Assembly: GCF_026278345.1 (NCBI RefSeq)
Contig: NZ_CP111085.1
Coordinates: 2,726,001 to 2,790,000 of the forward strand
DNA from: Tellurirhabdus rosea
GTDB lineage: Bacteria; Bacteroidota; Bacteroidia; Cytophagales; Spirosomataceae
Direction: 5' to 3'
DNA length: 64,000 nt
Below, one piece after another: positions 1 through 7,937 of this stretch. The notes beneath the pieces were generated by a model. The model made no database searches, was not told where the DNA came from, and was given only the letters and a program-made list of their open reading frames with translations. Positions within the stretch are counted from its first letter, which is position 1. Every line of letters begins with the position of its first letter. The translations under genes and the position numbers were made by a program.

Positions 1-84
1 GTTGCGCATGATTTTGCGTCTTCGACAACCTTCCGAGTTGAGTAATACGATAATGCACAGCAGCCCGGCCCAAAATCTATTCAT
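1..84 (-). CDS. Lipoprotein, N-terminal fragment (possibly DUF4292 family)
   Basis: Only the first 28 codons lie in the window; the gene runs off the left edge. An ATG at 84 begins a short basic N-terminus, a hydrophobic stretch rich in Leu/Ile, and a Cys at residue 20 followed by three Arg, which looks like a lipoprotein signal (Asn-Ser-Glu-Gly-Cys, not a perfect lipobox). The start overlaps the stop of the upstream TPR gene by 8 bp, so the two are very probably translationally coupled in one operon. In Cytophagales a DUF4292 lipoprotein commonly follows such a TPR gene; that identity is inferred from context only. Confidence 0.5.
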   Translation of the reverse strand, partial: MNRFWAGLLCIIVLLNSEGCRRRKIMRN

Positions 85-1840
85 AAATTCGTCCTGTAGC
101 GATTTTTTTGTCCAGCCGGTCGCTGGTTTCGCCTTTTTGTTTTGCTTTTTTCCACTGTTCCACTGCCTTCTCGCGTTCGCCCAGCTGGAAGAGGACATCG
201 CCGTAATGTTCCAGAATGGTTCCGCTCACGCCTTTGGGGTCCTGCAGGGCTTTTTCCAGAAACGTCCGGGCTTTGGTATAGTCCTTCATGACGTACAGCA
301 CCCAGGCATGGGTGTCCAGATACGTAGCGTTTGTCTGGTGCCGTTCCACCAATCGTTCGGACAATTGCAGGGCCAGCGGCAGCTTTTGTTTCCGCAAAGA
401 AAGGAAATAGCTGTAATTGTTGAGCACATGCTCGTAATTCGGGTCCGACTTCAGCACCAGTTCGTAGGCTTCGTCCGAACGGGCATGGTCGCCCAGGCCA
501 TTGAATGCATCTCCCAGCTGGGCATTGACGGCCAGCAGCAGCGAGGCGGTCTGTTCGCTGGCCGCAGCACCGAGCAGCCGTCGGGCTTCTTCCAGCGCCG
601 AGACGGCCTCCTGGTAATTTCGTTTGGCCAAATGGGCATTGCCGCTGGAGTACCAGAAAAGTCCCTGATTCGGGAAAATCTCCAGTGCCTGCTCCGAATG
701 GGCCAGCAGACTGTCCATCTGGTTGAGTTCGCTATCGAGCTGAATAATGGCGCCCCACACTTCAAAAATGGATTTATCCTGCCGGGCGGCCCGCATGTAG
801 TAGTCCCGAGCCTCCGCTTTTTTGTTCTGCTGCATCAGCAGGTCGGCATAGATGATCTGGGAACGGGGATCGGCCGGATGGGCTTTGGCTAATTCGCCCG
901 CCAGTTTCATGGCGTTTTGCTTCGCATTCTCGTCCTTGCCCGCCATGTTGACGTAGCTCGACAGAATACGGGCTTTGGATTCTGCTTCGAGGTTCGGATT
1001 GCTGAAGACGTAATTCAGCTCCTGGCTTGTCCGCTGAAGGTCGCCCTTGCGCCGGTACAGTTCGGCCAGCATCACGTGCGCCTGGGGCAGTTCGGGGTTG
1101 ATTTTCAGGGCTTTTTCGAGCCAGCCGATGGCCTGTTCGTTCCGGGCGTTGGAGATGAGCAGTTCGGCGCCTTCGAGCAGGTAGTCCGTTTCGCCCGGCT
1201 CGGAGGCCACCAGTTTCTCGGCTTCTTCAATGGCTTTGTCGAGGCGGTTCTGCTTGAGGTAGATGCGCTGCTTCTGCCGGCTGATCTCTTCGTTCATGCC
1301 GAGGGCCTTCTCGACCCGGTCGTACATGGCCAGGGCTTTGTCCGGCTTGTCATCGAAGAGGTAAATCGCCGCCAGTTCGACGCCGTATTCCATGTTGTCC
1401 GGACTGCGCTGGATCAATTCTTCGTAGAGTTTTTCGGCATCGGCATAGCGTTTCTGTTTGACGTAGAGTTCGGCCAGCTGGAGGACATAAAATTTATTGG
1501 CTCCGCCGCTCATCTGCACGGCCTTGACGGCGTGGGGGAGGGCCTCGGCGGTTTTTCCCTGCTTCAGAAAGGCCGTTGCCAGCGCAAAGTAGGCCGCCGG
1601 ATTCTGGGGATACAGCTGGATTACCTTTTCAAACTGCGGAACAGCTTTGGCGGGCTCGTCCATCATCATGTATTTCATGCCGTCGGTGAAGATCGATTCT
1701 TCCACGCCATGCACAGCAGTATCTTTTTCGGTCTGCGCTTTTCGCCGTTGCGCGTCCGCAGGCAGGGCCAGGCAGCACGCCAGCCCAAAAGCTGCCGCCA
1801 GCAGCCTGCCACTCATTCGGTATGCCACCGGGGTCGTCAT
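77..1840 (-). CDS. Exported tetratricopeptide repeat protein
   Basis: A 587-residue protein with a signal peptide (hydrophobic core about residues 12-28, ending Ala-Asp-Ala-Gln) and TPR-type repeats nearly to the end. Recurrent patterns such as A-x-Y-x-x-L-A and the P-x-N-P-A-A-Y-F-A-L block near residue 80 are visible. TPR arrays are protein-binding scaffolds; an envelope location is inferred from the signal peptide. A second Met at residue 9 would give a more compact signal peptide and may be the real start. The gene overlaps a downstream lipoprotein start by 8 bp and has a TAnnTTTG box about 100 bp upstream. Its partner and precise role cannot be read from sequence. Confidence 0.85.
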   Translation of the reverse strand: MTTPVAYRMSGRLLAAAFGLACCLALPADAQRRKAQTEKDTAVHGVEESIFTDGMKYMMMDEPAKAVPQFEKVIQLYPQNPAAYFALATAFLKQGKTAEALPHAVKAVQMSGGANKFYVLQLAELYVKQKRYADAEKLYEELIQRSPDNMEYGVELAAIYLFDDKPDKALAMYDRVEKALGMNEEISRQKQRIYLKQNRLDKAIEEAEKLVASEPGETDYLLEGAELLISNARNEQAIGWLEKALKINPELPQAHVMLAELYRRKGDLQRTSQELNYVFSNPNLEAESKARILSSYVNMAGKDENAKQNAMKLAGELAKAHPADPRSQIIYADLLMQQNKKAEARDYYMRAARQDKSIFEVWGAIIQLDSELNQMDSLLAHSEQALEIFPNQGLFWYSSGNAHLAKRNYQEAVSALEEARRLLGAAASEQTASLLLAVNAQLGDAFNGLGDHARSDEAYELVLKSDPNYEHVLNNYSYFLSLRKQKLPLALQLSERLVERHQTNATYLDTHAWVLYVMKDYTKARTFLEKALQDPKGVSGTILEHYGDVLFQLGEREKAVEQWKKAKQKGETSDRLDKKIATGRIYE

Positions 1841-1940
1841 ACGTCCTCTGTTTCTGATAATGGAAATCCGCCAGCGCGGTTACTCTTATTCAAACGTCAG
1901 CCCGGTGGGACTATTGTTTGGCTATCCGAAGCGGTCTCTA

Positions 1941-1948
1941 CAAAGATA
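1941..1948 (-). promoter_or_regulatory. Candidate -7 promoter box (TATCTTTG) for the TPR operon
   Basis: On the minus strand the octamer TATCTTTG matches the Bacteroidota housekeeping -7 motif TAnnTTTG, about 100 bp upstream of the TPR gene start. No clear -33 TTTG is seen at the usual distance, so this rests on the -7 match and position only. Confidence 0.4.
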
Positions 1949-1962
1949 CGGTAGAAACCAAA

Positions 1963-1993
1963 TGTCCTGAAATACCAACAGTACCTCAGGACA
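1963..1993 (-). terminator. Hairpin downstream of the sugar isomerase-like gene
   Basis: The inverted repeat TGTCCTGA/TCAGGACA (8 bp, 15-nt loop) lies 33 bp after the stop of the minus-strand isomerase gene and is followed by a weak T-rich tail (TTTGGTTTC). Probable intrinsic terminator, separating this gene from the TPR promoter. Confidence 0.45.
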
Positions 1994-2025
1994 ATTTACG
2001 TCGGCTTTGTATCGGAAACAACGGT

Positions 2026-2886
2026 TTAGCCTTTCAGATTTTTCAGATAGGCAATGCTCATCGGCACCTGCGTTCCTTCCTTGTTGCTTTCATCTTCAAT
2101 GAAGTAGTGCTGAATACCCGCTTTTTTGGCGGCTTTCAGAATCGCCGGAATGTCAATCTGGCCTTCGCCGAGGACGACGTCGTTTTCCGGGGCCGTGCCG
2201 CCGGTCAGGTCGCCTTTGATGCCTTTTTTCATGTCCTTCAGGTGCATCAGCTTCCAGCGGCTGCCGTATTTGTTGAGGAGGGCAACCGGGTCGGCTCCGC
2301 CATGCTGGGCCCAGAAGATGTCCAGTTCGAAGGAAACGTATTCAGGATTCGTATTTTTGACCATGTAGTCAAAAAGCGTCCCGTTTTCGTGGGGCTGAAA
2401 TTCGTAGCCGTGGTTGTGGTAGCAGAACGTGATTCCGTTGTCTTTCAGCACTTTTCCGACCCGGTTAAAATCCTCGACCGCCTTCTGCGCCGTTTTCAGA
2501 TCGAAATTTCCCTTCTGGTGCGGAATCCAGGCGACCATGACGTAGGAAGCGCCCAGGTCTTTGGCCTTCTGCACCACGGCCATCGGGTCTTTGGTGATTT
2601 CCTCGTACCCCGCGCCGGTCGCCGGAATGCGGATATTCCGCTCTTTCAGCAGTTTTTTGAATTCGTCCGCCGCCATGCCTTTGGGCACGCCTCCTTCCAT
2701 TTCGGTGATGCCCAGTTTCTGGATGGTATCGAGCGTCGCGACCACGTTTTTGGGAAACCAGTTCCGGTACGTGTACGCCTGAACACCGATGGGAAAAGTA
2801 TAAAGTCCTTTACGGGCCTGGGCTCCCACCGGATTGACGCCGAGGACCATGAATAAAGCGAGGAGGCAGAGCAGTTTGCGCATCAT
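2026..2886 (-). CDS. Exported sugar phosphate isomerase/epimerase-like TIM-barrel protein
   Basis: A 286-residue member of the xylose isomerase-like/AP endonuclease 2 TIM-barrel superfamily. A signal peptide (about residues 4-23, ending Val-Gly-Ala-Gln) suggests export. Candidate metal ligands in order: Glu in MEGG, His in WIPH, the Y-H-N-H-G-Y block, Glu/Asp in ELDIFW, His in MHLKD, and a C-terminal F-I-E-D-E. This arrangement is typical of inositol or hydroxypyruvate isomerase-like proteins that Bacteroidota carry in many copies; the sugar substrate cannot be told. It stands alone with a likely terminator after it. The 108-bp spacer upstream holds only a GC-rich interrupted inverted repeat (GAACCGGC...GCCGGTTC). 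Confidence 0.85.
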   Translation of the reverse strand: MMRKLLCLLALFMVLGVNPVGAQARKGLYTFPIGVQAYTYRNWFPKNVVATLDTIQKLGITEMEGGVPKGMAADEFKKLLKERNIRIPATGAGYEEITKDPMAVVQKAKDLGASYVMVAWIPHQKGNFDLKTAQKAVEDFNRVGKVLKDNGITFCYHNHGYEFQPHENGTLFDYMVKNTNPEYVSFELDIFWAQHGGADPVALLNKYGSRWKLMHLKDMKKGIKGDLTGGTAPENDVVLGEGQIDIPAILKAAKKAGIQHYFIEDESNKEGTQVPMSIAYLKNLKG

Positions 2887-2993
2887 CAGGAAAGGATAGG
2901 GTTTGTTTTCCGTAAAGAGCAGACGGCTCCGGTTCTACCGAACCGGCTCGAATGGTCCTTGCCCGGATGGGCTCTGTCCGAAAAAAAGCCGGT

Positions 2994-3656
2994 TCAGACC
3001 CCGACGCGGGCGGTGAAGTAGTCGACCATCTCGTTCGGGTGAATTTCCAGAACGTTGGCCAGCACCAGCAGCACCAGCGTCCGGGAGGCCATGCGGCGCG
3101 GGATATTGGCCAGCGAGGCAAACCGGTCGACCGTAATGCTGCTGTGCTGGTCGAGGTGCTGCATCAGCGTCCGTTCTTTATCGCCGTACGTAAACCGGAT
3201 GTTTCGGGAAATGCGTTCGCCTTTCAGGATTTCGCGGACCTCCTTGCTGGCCTGCACCGATTTGTCGGCCACCCGGATGTAAGCCCGTTTGTCTTCGTCG
3301 AGGGGACCCAGCACAACGTAATGCGGCTTCACCGGGCTTTCTGGGACGTGAATCACCAGCACATCGCGTTCGTCGGAGAGGGCCACCCGTTCCAGGCGGT
3401 AGTCGATCGCCGGCGTGCAGTATTTTTCGATGGCCCGGACGAGCAGAAACTCGTCTTCATCAATGTGTTTCAAGCCGCAGAGGCTTTTGTCGTCGCCGAT
3501 GCCGATCAGCAGCACACCGCCTTCGGTGTTGGCAAATGCGACAATTTCACGGACAATGCGTTCAGGATGATTAGACTTCAATTTGAATTCCAAATGAGTA
3601 CCCTCACCCTGTTTCACCAGTTCTCTGAGTGCCCTGTAGTCCATCCGTCTTGCCAC
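2994..3656 (-). CDS. AlbA_2 (Schlafen-type) nucleic-acid-binding domain protein
   Basis: A 220-residue protein whose first 130 residues match the AlbA_2 domain: an E-G-x-x-L-E-F-K-like segment near residue 20, then I-V-A-F-A-N-T-E-G-G-V-L-L-I-G-I-G-D, the hallmark of this fold. The C-terminal part looks like a winged-helix module (I-T-V-D-R-F-A-S-L-A-N-I-P). AlbA_2 proteins are usually annotated as ATP- or nucleic-acid-binding regulators; some Schlafen relatives are RNases, which cannot be claimed here. It is divergent from the carotenoid hydroxylase gene, sharing a 172-bp spacer. Confidence 0.8.
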   Translation of the reverse strand: MARRMDYRALRELVKQGEGTHLEFKLKSNHPERIVREIVAFANTEGGVLLIGIGDDKSLCGLKHIDEDEFLLVRAIEKYCTPAIDYRLERVALSDERDVLVIHVPESPVKPHYVVLGPLDEDKRAYIRVADKSVQASKEVREILKGERISRNIRFTYGDKERTLMQHLDQHSSITVDRFASLANIPRRMASRTLVLLVLANVLEIHPNEMVDYFTARVGV

Positions 3657-3828
3657 TAATCGTTAAGCCACTGCCTTACGGCCTGTGTTGAATAAATGTA
3701 CTGTTTTTTGGTATCAGGCAATGATTGTCGCCAAAATATTTTCAGATATTTCCGCAGAAGTTCGTAACCGGTTCGGCAAACAGCGGGTTATCTTATCAAT
3801 CACCTGACTACACTTAAGTAACACAAAA

Positions 3829-4272
3829 ATGTACGTAAACGTTGCCATCGTTCTGCTGACCTTCGTCACCATGGAGGGCGTCGCCTGGTTCACCCACAAA
3901 TACATTATGCATGGAATTATGTGGCGCTGGCACCAATCTCATCACACCCATCACAAGCAGGTTCTGGAGAAAAACGATCTGTTCAGCGTCCTCTTCAGCC
4001 TGACCGCCGTGGCAACGGTGGTGGTGGGCAGCCGGGTTCCGTCCTTATGGTTTCTGGCCCCAATCGGCATCGGCGTAACCCTCTACGGAATTTTTTATTT
4101 TCTGTTCCACGACATTATCGTACACCGGCGCGTCCGGATCAAATTCAACACCCGGAACCGGTATCTGAAGCGCATCATCCGCGCCCATTACGTGCATCAT
4201 AAAGTCCACGTGAAAGAAGGAGCCGAAGCGTTTGGATTCCTGTACGCGCCGAGGAAGTATGAAAAGGGGTAG
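3829..4272 (+). CDS. crtZ: Beta-carotene hydroxylase-like fatty acid hydroxylase superfamily protein
   Basis: A 147-residue membrane di-iron hydroxylase. Histidine clusters in order: H-K-Y-I-M-H (about 24-29), H-Q-S-H-H-T-H-H (36-43), H-D-I-I-V-H (about 89-94) and H-Y-V-H-H (about 112-116), matching the CrtZ pattern of ferrous ligands. Hydrophobic segments near 3-20, 55-70 and 75-90 are membrane-spanning. CrtZ adds 3-hydroxyl groups to the ionone rings of beta-carotene, giving zeaxanthin, which fits the pigmented Cytophagales. No other carotenoid gene is nearby. The gene is followed by a long hairpin and a bidirectional terminator. Confidence 0.88.
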   Translation: MYVNVAIVLLTFVTMEGVAWFTHKYIMHGIMWRWHQSHHTHHKQVLEKNDLFSVLFSLTAVATVVVGSRVPSLWFLAPIGIGVTLYGIFYFLFHDIIVHRRVRIKFNTRNRYLKRIIRAHYVHHKVHVKEGAEAFGFLYAPRKYEKG

Positions 4273-4280
4273 GGGGTAGA

Positions 4281-4351
4281 GTTTAGGGTTTAGAGTTGCT
4301 TCGCCTCATTACTGACTTATAATTGAGGCGAAGCAACTCTAAACTCTAAAC
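4281..4351. repeat. Long intergenic hairpin, 28-bp arms, GCTTCGCCT apex
   Basis: Arms 4281-4308 and 4324-4351 are reverse complements over 28 bp with one mismatch, around a 15-nt loop. The arm has a text-like repeated word (GTTTAG, GTTTAGAG) and ends at the apex with GCTTCGCCTCA. It lies between the convergent crtZ and DUF2795 genes. It shares its apex motif with hairpins at 8662, 20476, 33050 and 38814. Confidence 0.85.
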
Positions 4352-4352
4352 C

Positions 4353-4398
4353 CCCAGCAGAAAAAAACCGGCAAGTGTGCCGGTTTTTTTCTGCTGGG
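4353..4398. terminator. Bidirectional intrinsic terminator
   Basis: A near-perfect palindrome: CCCAGCAG, seven A, CCGGCA, a 4-nt loop, then the mirror half. It has A-runs and T-runs on both sides, so it can end transcripts from crtZ and from the DUF2795 gene. It stops exactly at the base before the DUF2795 stop codon. Confidence 0.85.
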
Positions 4399-4620
4399 TT
4401 AGTATTCGTCTTCGTTGAAGAAGAAATCATCCTTTGTCGGATAATCAGGCCAAATCTCCTCAATACTCTCGTACGGCTGACCATCGTCTTCCAGTTCCTG
4501 CAGGTTTTCCACGACTTCAAGCGGAGCGCCAGAGCGGATCGAATAGTCGATTAATTCATCTTTTGTTGCCGGCCAGGGGGCATCCTCCAGATAGGATGCC
4601 AATTCGAGTGTCCAATACAT
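4399..4620 (-). CDS. DUF2795 domain protein
   Basis: A 73-residue acidic protein, with L-I-D-Y-S-I-R-S-G-A-P-L-E-V-V-E-N-L near residues 23-41 typical of DUF2795, a small helical family of unknown function. The C-terminal third is very acidic and Tyr-rich (ending F-F-F-N-E-D-E-Y). Almost invariant in Cytophagales but uncharacterised. A candidate -7 box lies 46 bp upstream. Confidence 0.8.
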   Translation of the reverse strand: MYWTLELASYLEDAPWPATKDELIDYSIRSGAPLEVVENLQELEDDGQPYESIEEIWPDYPTKDDFFFNEDEY

Positions 4621-4665
4621 AGGCGTTTCTTCTTTACGTATGACAACTGATTGTCGTTAGGAGTG

Positions 4666-4673
4666 CAAAACTA
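4666..4673 (-). promoter_or_regulatory. Candidate -7 box (TAGTTTTG) for the DUF2795 gene
   Basis: A minus-strand octamer fitting TAnnTTTG, 46 bp before the DUF2795 start, within an AT-rich spacer. Confidence 0.4.
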
Positions 4674-4767
4674 AAAAAATATAAATATCCAAGTAGTTTT
4701 CATATAAAATCTTTACAAAACCGCTCAGATACGCTTAAAACGCCAATTTTTCCGAAATGTTTAGGGG

Positions 4768-5652
4768 TTAGGGATTGCAGAAATCGCAATACATCGGGTC
4801 GGCACAAGGCTCGCCCCCGGGATGAACTTTCTCCTGCCCGAAACCACAGCGAACGCAGCGGTAAAGCTCCGAACGAATGCCCCGGGTCGGCAGGCCACAG
4901 TGCCCGCAGGGAAGACCCGGAATCCGCTCGACCCTATCAAAGCCGGGACAGCGGCAGGCCGGGCAGCGGCTTTCCAGCTTTTCGATCAGCTTGGTGGTGC
5001 ATTCGGCAATCACCTGCATCCGGGTCGGGTTATGCAGGGCCCGCATGTCCGTTTCAACGGTTATATCCGGCCGCTTCTGCAGAAAGGCGGCCGCCCGGGC
5101 CCGTAGCTCACCGGGGTCGTGCAGGCCTTTTACGGTCGGAAACCCCTCGCCTTTGAGAATAAGCCCGTGGGAAGGGAAGCGGGCGGCCTCGGCAAACCGG
5201 AGAACTTCGTCGAGTGAGGCCGTCGTGAGGCTGGCAAAATTGGTTTGGGTGGAGATGTGTTCCGCCGTAATTTCCAGATTGTTCCGCAAGTCCGCAAAAA
5301 CCAGCAGTTCGAGGTCGGCGGCGACAAAAGGGAAATAGGGGTGAGGCCCAAACGACCCCTCGCTCGCCACCCCGACCGACTCTCCGGTCAGCGCCAGGGC
5401 TTTCCGAAGTTTCAGCCGGGCCGCTTCGAGAGCCGTCCCGGGCCTTTTTGTTTCACCTGTGAATGTTCCGAACTCATCCGTATTCAATCCTTCCGGAAGT
5501 TGGCACCTCACCCCCAAGGCCTGTTCCAGCGCCGAAGCGATGACCGCCTCTTTGCCGTGCATGGTTGCAATGACGACGGTCCGGCCCCGAAAAAGGTCCG
5601 GACCGCTGTCTGCTTCATTGTCCCTGTCCAAGGGAAAAAGCGGGTTTTCCAT
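4768..5652 (-). CDS. DUF6671 family protein with C-terminal zinc-ribbon cysteines
   Basis: A 294-residue protein. The R-T-V-V-I-A-T-M-H-G-K-E block near residues 24-35 and the following ~190 residues match the DUF6671 family. The last 65 residues hold a series of Cys pairs (CPAC, CGHC, CVRC, CDFC plus single Cys) able to bind two or more zinc ions. Function is unknown; residues such as D-M-R-A-L-H-N-P-T-R are the family's conserved core. The start at 5652 lies 38 bp inside the 3' end of icd, so the two genes overlap and are probably co-transcribed. The true start could be slightly further in, since conservation seems to begin near residue 20. Confidence 0.75.
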   Translation of the reverse strand: MENPLFPLDRDNEADSGPDLFRGRTVVIATMHGKEAVIASALEQALGVRCQLPEGLNTDEFGTFTGETKRPGTALEAARLKLRKALALTGESVGVASEGSFGPHPYFPFVAADLELLVFADLRNNLEITAEHISTQTNFASLTTASLDEVLRFAEAARFPSHGLILKGEGFPTVKGLHDPGELRARAAAFLQKRPDITVETDMRALHNPTRMQVIAECTTKLIEKLESRCPACRCPGFDRVERIPGLPCGHCGLPTRGIRSELYRCVRCGFGQEKVHPGGEPCADPMYCDFCNP

Positions 5653-7063
5653 CGAAGGTGCACAGGTTCTCCGTCTTGATGATGTCGAAACCGGCCGTGT
5701 TGATTTCGCTCATCAGTGTCAGAATCTGCTGGTACGTCACCGGCCTGAACTCTTCCGTCGTGAACCGGCAGCGCCAGTGGTCGGTGCAGAACGTCTCCGG
5801 AATGCCGCCCGGGTAAACCTTCACGCCCCGGTTGGTAATCATGTTCAGGCCCAGTTCTCCGTTCCGGAAGTCTTTCAGCGATTCGCCGAGCTGCTCGGCA
5901 CTGCCTTTTTTCCAGTGCAGAAAGATATCGACGCCTACCGTAGCCTTCTGGGCCGCGGTTGTCTGCTTCAGATTCACCGTGATGCTTTTTTTCGCCGCGG
6001 CGGTATACTGCACCGGTTTCAGCTGCGTCGGCTGCTGGCCCAGGCGGGCAATTACGGCGTCGGCAAACTCCCTCGTCCCGACTTGTTCGCGGCTGATTCC
6101 TTCCTTGTAAATGTCGTAGGTGTGGATACCGTCTTCGAGGGTCTTCAGCCAGGCGTTATGCACCTTTGTCGCTTCTTCGGCCAAGCCTAGATACACCAGC
6201 ATCTGAACCGCCCCGAGCAGCAGCCCGGACGGATTCGCCACGTTCTGGCCCGCCCGGCGCGGGGCCGAGCCGTGGATAGCTTCAAACATGGCGCACTGCT
6301 GGCCGATGTTGGCCGAGCCCGCCAGCCCGACGGAACCCGCAATCTGGGCCGCAATGTCCGAGATGACGTCGCCGTACAGGTTTGGCGTCACGATCACGTC
6401 GAAGGCCTCCGGCGTATCGGCCATCTTGGCGGAGCCGATGTCGATAATCCAGTGTTCGTTCTCGATATCGGGGTATTCGGCCGCCACTTCTTCAAAGACT
6501 TTATGAAACAGGCCGTCGGTCAGTTTCATGATATTGTCCTTGGTGAAGCAGGTTACTTTTCGGCGGTTATATTGCCGGGCATATTCAAAGGCGTACCGTA
6601 CAATCTTCTCGCAGCCGGGCCGTGAGATAATTTTCAGACACTGCACCACTTCGTCAGTTTGCTGGTGTTCGATGCCCGCATACAGGTCTTCTTCATTTTC
6701 ACGAATAATGACCACGTCCATTTTCGGGTGTTTGGTATCCACAAAAGGGTGGTAGGACACACACGGACGGACGTTGGCGTACAGGCCCAGCATCTTGCGG
6801 GTCGTCACGTTGAGGCTTTTGAAGCCACCGCCCTGCGGCGTGGTGATCGGGGCCTTCAGGAAGACTTTTGTGCGCCGCAGCGACTCCCACGCCTGCGGCT
6901 CAATACCCGCCGAAAGGCCCCGCTGGTAAACCTTTTCGCCAATTTCAATGGTTTCGTAGGTCAGCGGTGCCTCCACCGCGTTCAGGATGCGGAGCGTTGC
7001 CTCCATAATCTCCGGGCCGATGCCGTCACCGTAAGCAACTGTTACTGGGATTAGGGTTTTCAT
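5615..7063 (-). CDS. icd: NADP-dependent isocitrate dehydrogenase
   Basis: A 482-residue TCA-cycle enzyme converting isocitrate to 2-oxoglutarate. The start at 7063 (M-K-T-L-I-P-V-T-V-A-Y-G-D-G-I-G-P-E) is preferred over one 30 bp upstream because family conservation begins there and a TAnnTTTG box sits 28 bp before it. Visible family elements are the substrate loop K-S-L-N-V-T-T-R-K (about residue 78), P-N-L-Y-G-D-V-I-S-D-I (metal-binding Asp) and G-S-A-P-R-R-A-G-Q. The C-terminal ~140-residue extension is characteristic of the Thermus/Rickettsia type of long monomer rather than the E. coli type. Its 3' end overlaps the DUF6671 gene by 38 bp. Confidence 0.93.
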   Translation of the reverse strand: MKTLIPVTVAYGDGIGPEIMEATLRILNAVEAPLTYETIEIGEKVYQRGLSAGIEPQAWESLRRTKVFLKAPITTPQGGGFKSLNVTTRKMLGLYANVRPCVSYHPFVDTKHPKMDVVIIRENEEDLYAGIEHQQTDEVVQCLKIISRPGCEKIVRYAFEYARQYNRRKVTCFTKDNIMKLTDGLFHKVFEEVAAEYPDIENEHWIIDIGSAKMADTPEAFDVIVTPNLYGDVISDIAAQIAGSVGLAGSANIGQQCAMFEAIHGSAPRRAGQNVANPSGLLLGAVQMLVYLGLAEEATKVHNAWLKTLEDGIHTYDIYKEGISREQVGTREFADAVIARLGQQPTQLKPVQYTAAAKKSITVNLKQTTAAQKATVGVDIFLHWKKGSAEQLGESLKDFRNGELGLNMITNRGVKVYPGGIPETFCTDHWRCRFTTEEFRPVTYQQILTLMSEINTAGFDIIKTENLCTFDGKPAFSLGQGQ

Positions 7064-7090
7064 CAGAATGGGCGTTATGTGATTGCCCGG

Positions 7091-7098
7091 CAAATGTA
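7091..7098 (-). promoter_or_regulatory. Candidate -7 box (TACATTTG) for icd
   Basis: A minus-strand TAnnTTTG match 28 bp before the chosen icd start, in the 149-bp AT-rich divergent spacer shared with the TetR gene. It supports the downstream start codon. Confidence 0.45.
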
Positions 7099-7164
7099 TT
7101 TATTTTTTCATAAATAAAAGCTTTACTTTTATCAATAAAATATATACTTTGAAAAAACATTTGT

Positions 7165-7172
7165 TAACTTTG
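7165..7172 (+). promoter_or_regulatory. Candidate -7 box (TAACTTTG) for the TetR-cutC pair
   Basis: A plus-strand TAnnTTTG match 41 bp before the TetR regulator start, in the same AT-rich spacer as the icd promoter, so regulator and icd transcription diverge within about 70 bp. Confidence 0.45.
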
Positions 7173-7212
7173 AAAGTCTTGTTCAATAGTTGCGTCAACT
7201 CTTCTGTTTGTT

Positions 7213-7932
7213 ATGGAATATAAAGTCTCGGTTAAGATCAACGAGAATCTGTTTCTCCGCGATCCGGAGCAGTCAGCCCTTGGCCGGAGAATCGTTCAGG
7301 AAAGCATCCAGCTTCTGAATGATCTTGGCTTCGAAGAATTTACGTTCAAAAAACTGGCAACCCGGCTGCATACCAACGAATCGAGCGTCTACCGGTATTT
7401 CGAAAACAAGCACCGGCTGCTCGTTTATCTGGTTACGTGGTATTGGCGCTGGATGGACTTTCAGCTCAATTACTTCACCCATTCGCTGAAAGATCCGGCG
7501 GAGAAGCTGAACGTCGCCATCCGGCTGCTGCTGCTCCGGCAGGAGGCTCCCGTGCCCCAGCAGGACTACATTACGTTCCTCGGGCTGCACCAGCTGGTGG
7601 TCAAGGAAGCCAGCAAAGCGTACCTGACCAAGCATGTGACGGAAGACAACAAACAGCAGTTGTTTAAGCCGTACAAAGACCTCTGTGCGCACATAGCGGA
7701 CATTATCCACGAGTGCAGTCCGAAGTATAAATATTCCCGCTCGCTCACCAGCACGCTGATCGAAATGGCCCATTATCAGGCGTTTTTCATGCAGCACCTG
7801 CCTTCGCTGACCGATTTTGGGGATACAAAAAATGAGGACGAGCTGATCACCTTCCTGACGGACCTGGTTTACTCAGCCATTGGCCTGAAGAAGGCGGCGG
7901 CGCTGGCACACAACGGCAACGGAGCTCATTAA
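7213..7932 (+). CDS. TetR/AcrR family transcriptional regulator
   Basis: A 239-residue regulator. Residues about 22-70 form the DNA-binding domain: a helix (G-R-R-I-V-Q-E-S-I-Q-L-L-N-D-L-G), then F-T-F-K-K-L-A and T-N-E-S-S-V-Y-R-Y-F-E-N-K, the usual recognition helix. The rest is a helical ligand-binding domain, unusually rich in aromatic residues (W-Y-W-R-W-M), of unknown inducer. It is divergent from icd and 5 bp upstream of cutC, so control of either is possible. Confidence 0.88.
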   Translation: MEYKVSVKINENLFLRDPEQSALGRRIVQESIQLLNDLGFEEFTFKKLATRLHTNESSVYRYFENKHRLLVYLVTWYWRWMDFQLNYFTHSLKDPAEKLNVAIRLLLLRQEAPVPQQDYITFLGLHQLVVKEASKAYLTKHVTEDNKQQLFKPYKDLCAHIADIIHECSPKYKYSRSLTSTLIEMAHYQAFFMQHLPSLTDFGDTKNEDELITFLTDLVYSAIGLKKAAALAHNGNGAH

Positions 7933-7937
7933 GCGGC

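Noticed and set aside
917..1954. Long plus-strand open frame opposite the TPR gene
   Set aside because: It is the antisense of a clearly coding TPR gene, has no recognisable domain and shows the Phe/Gly/Gln-rich composition typical of antisense frames in GC-rich DNA.
4203..4218. CACGTG with partial parS similarity inside crtZ
   Set aside because: Only the core and a few right-hand bases match; the left half does not, and it is in coding sequence far from the origin block.
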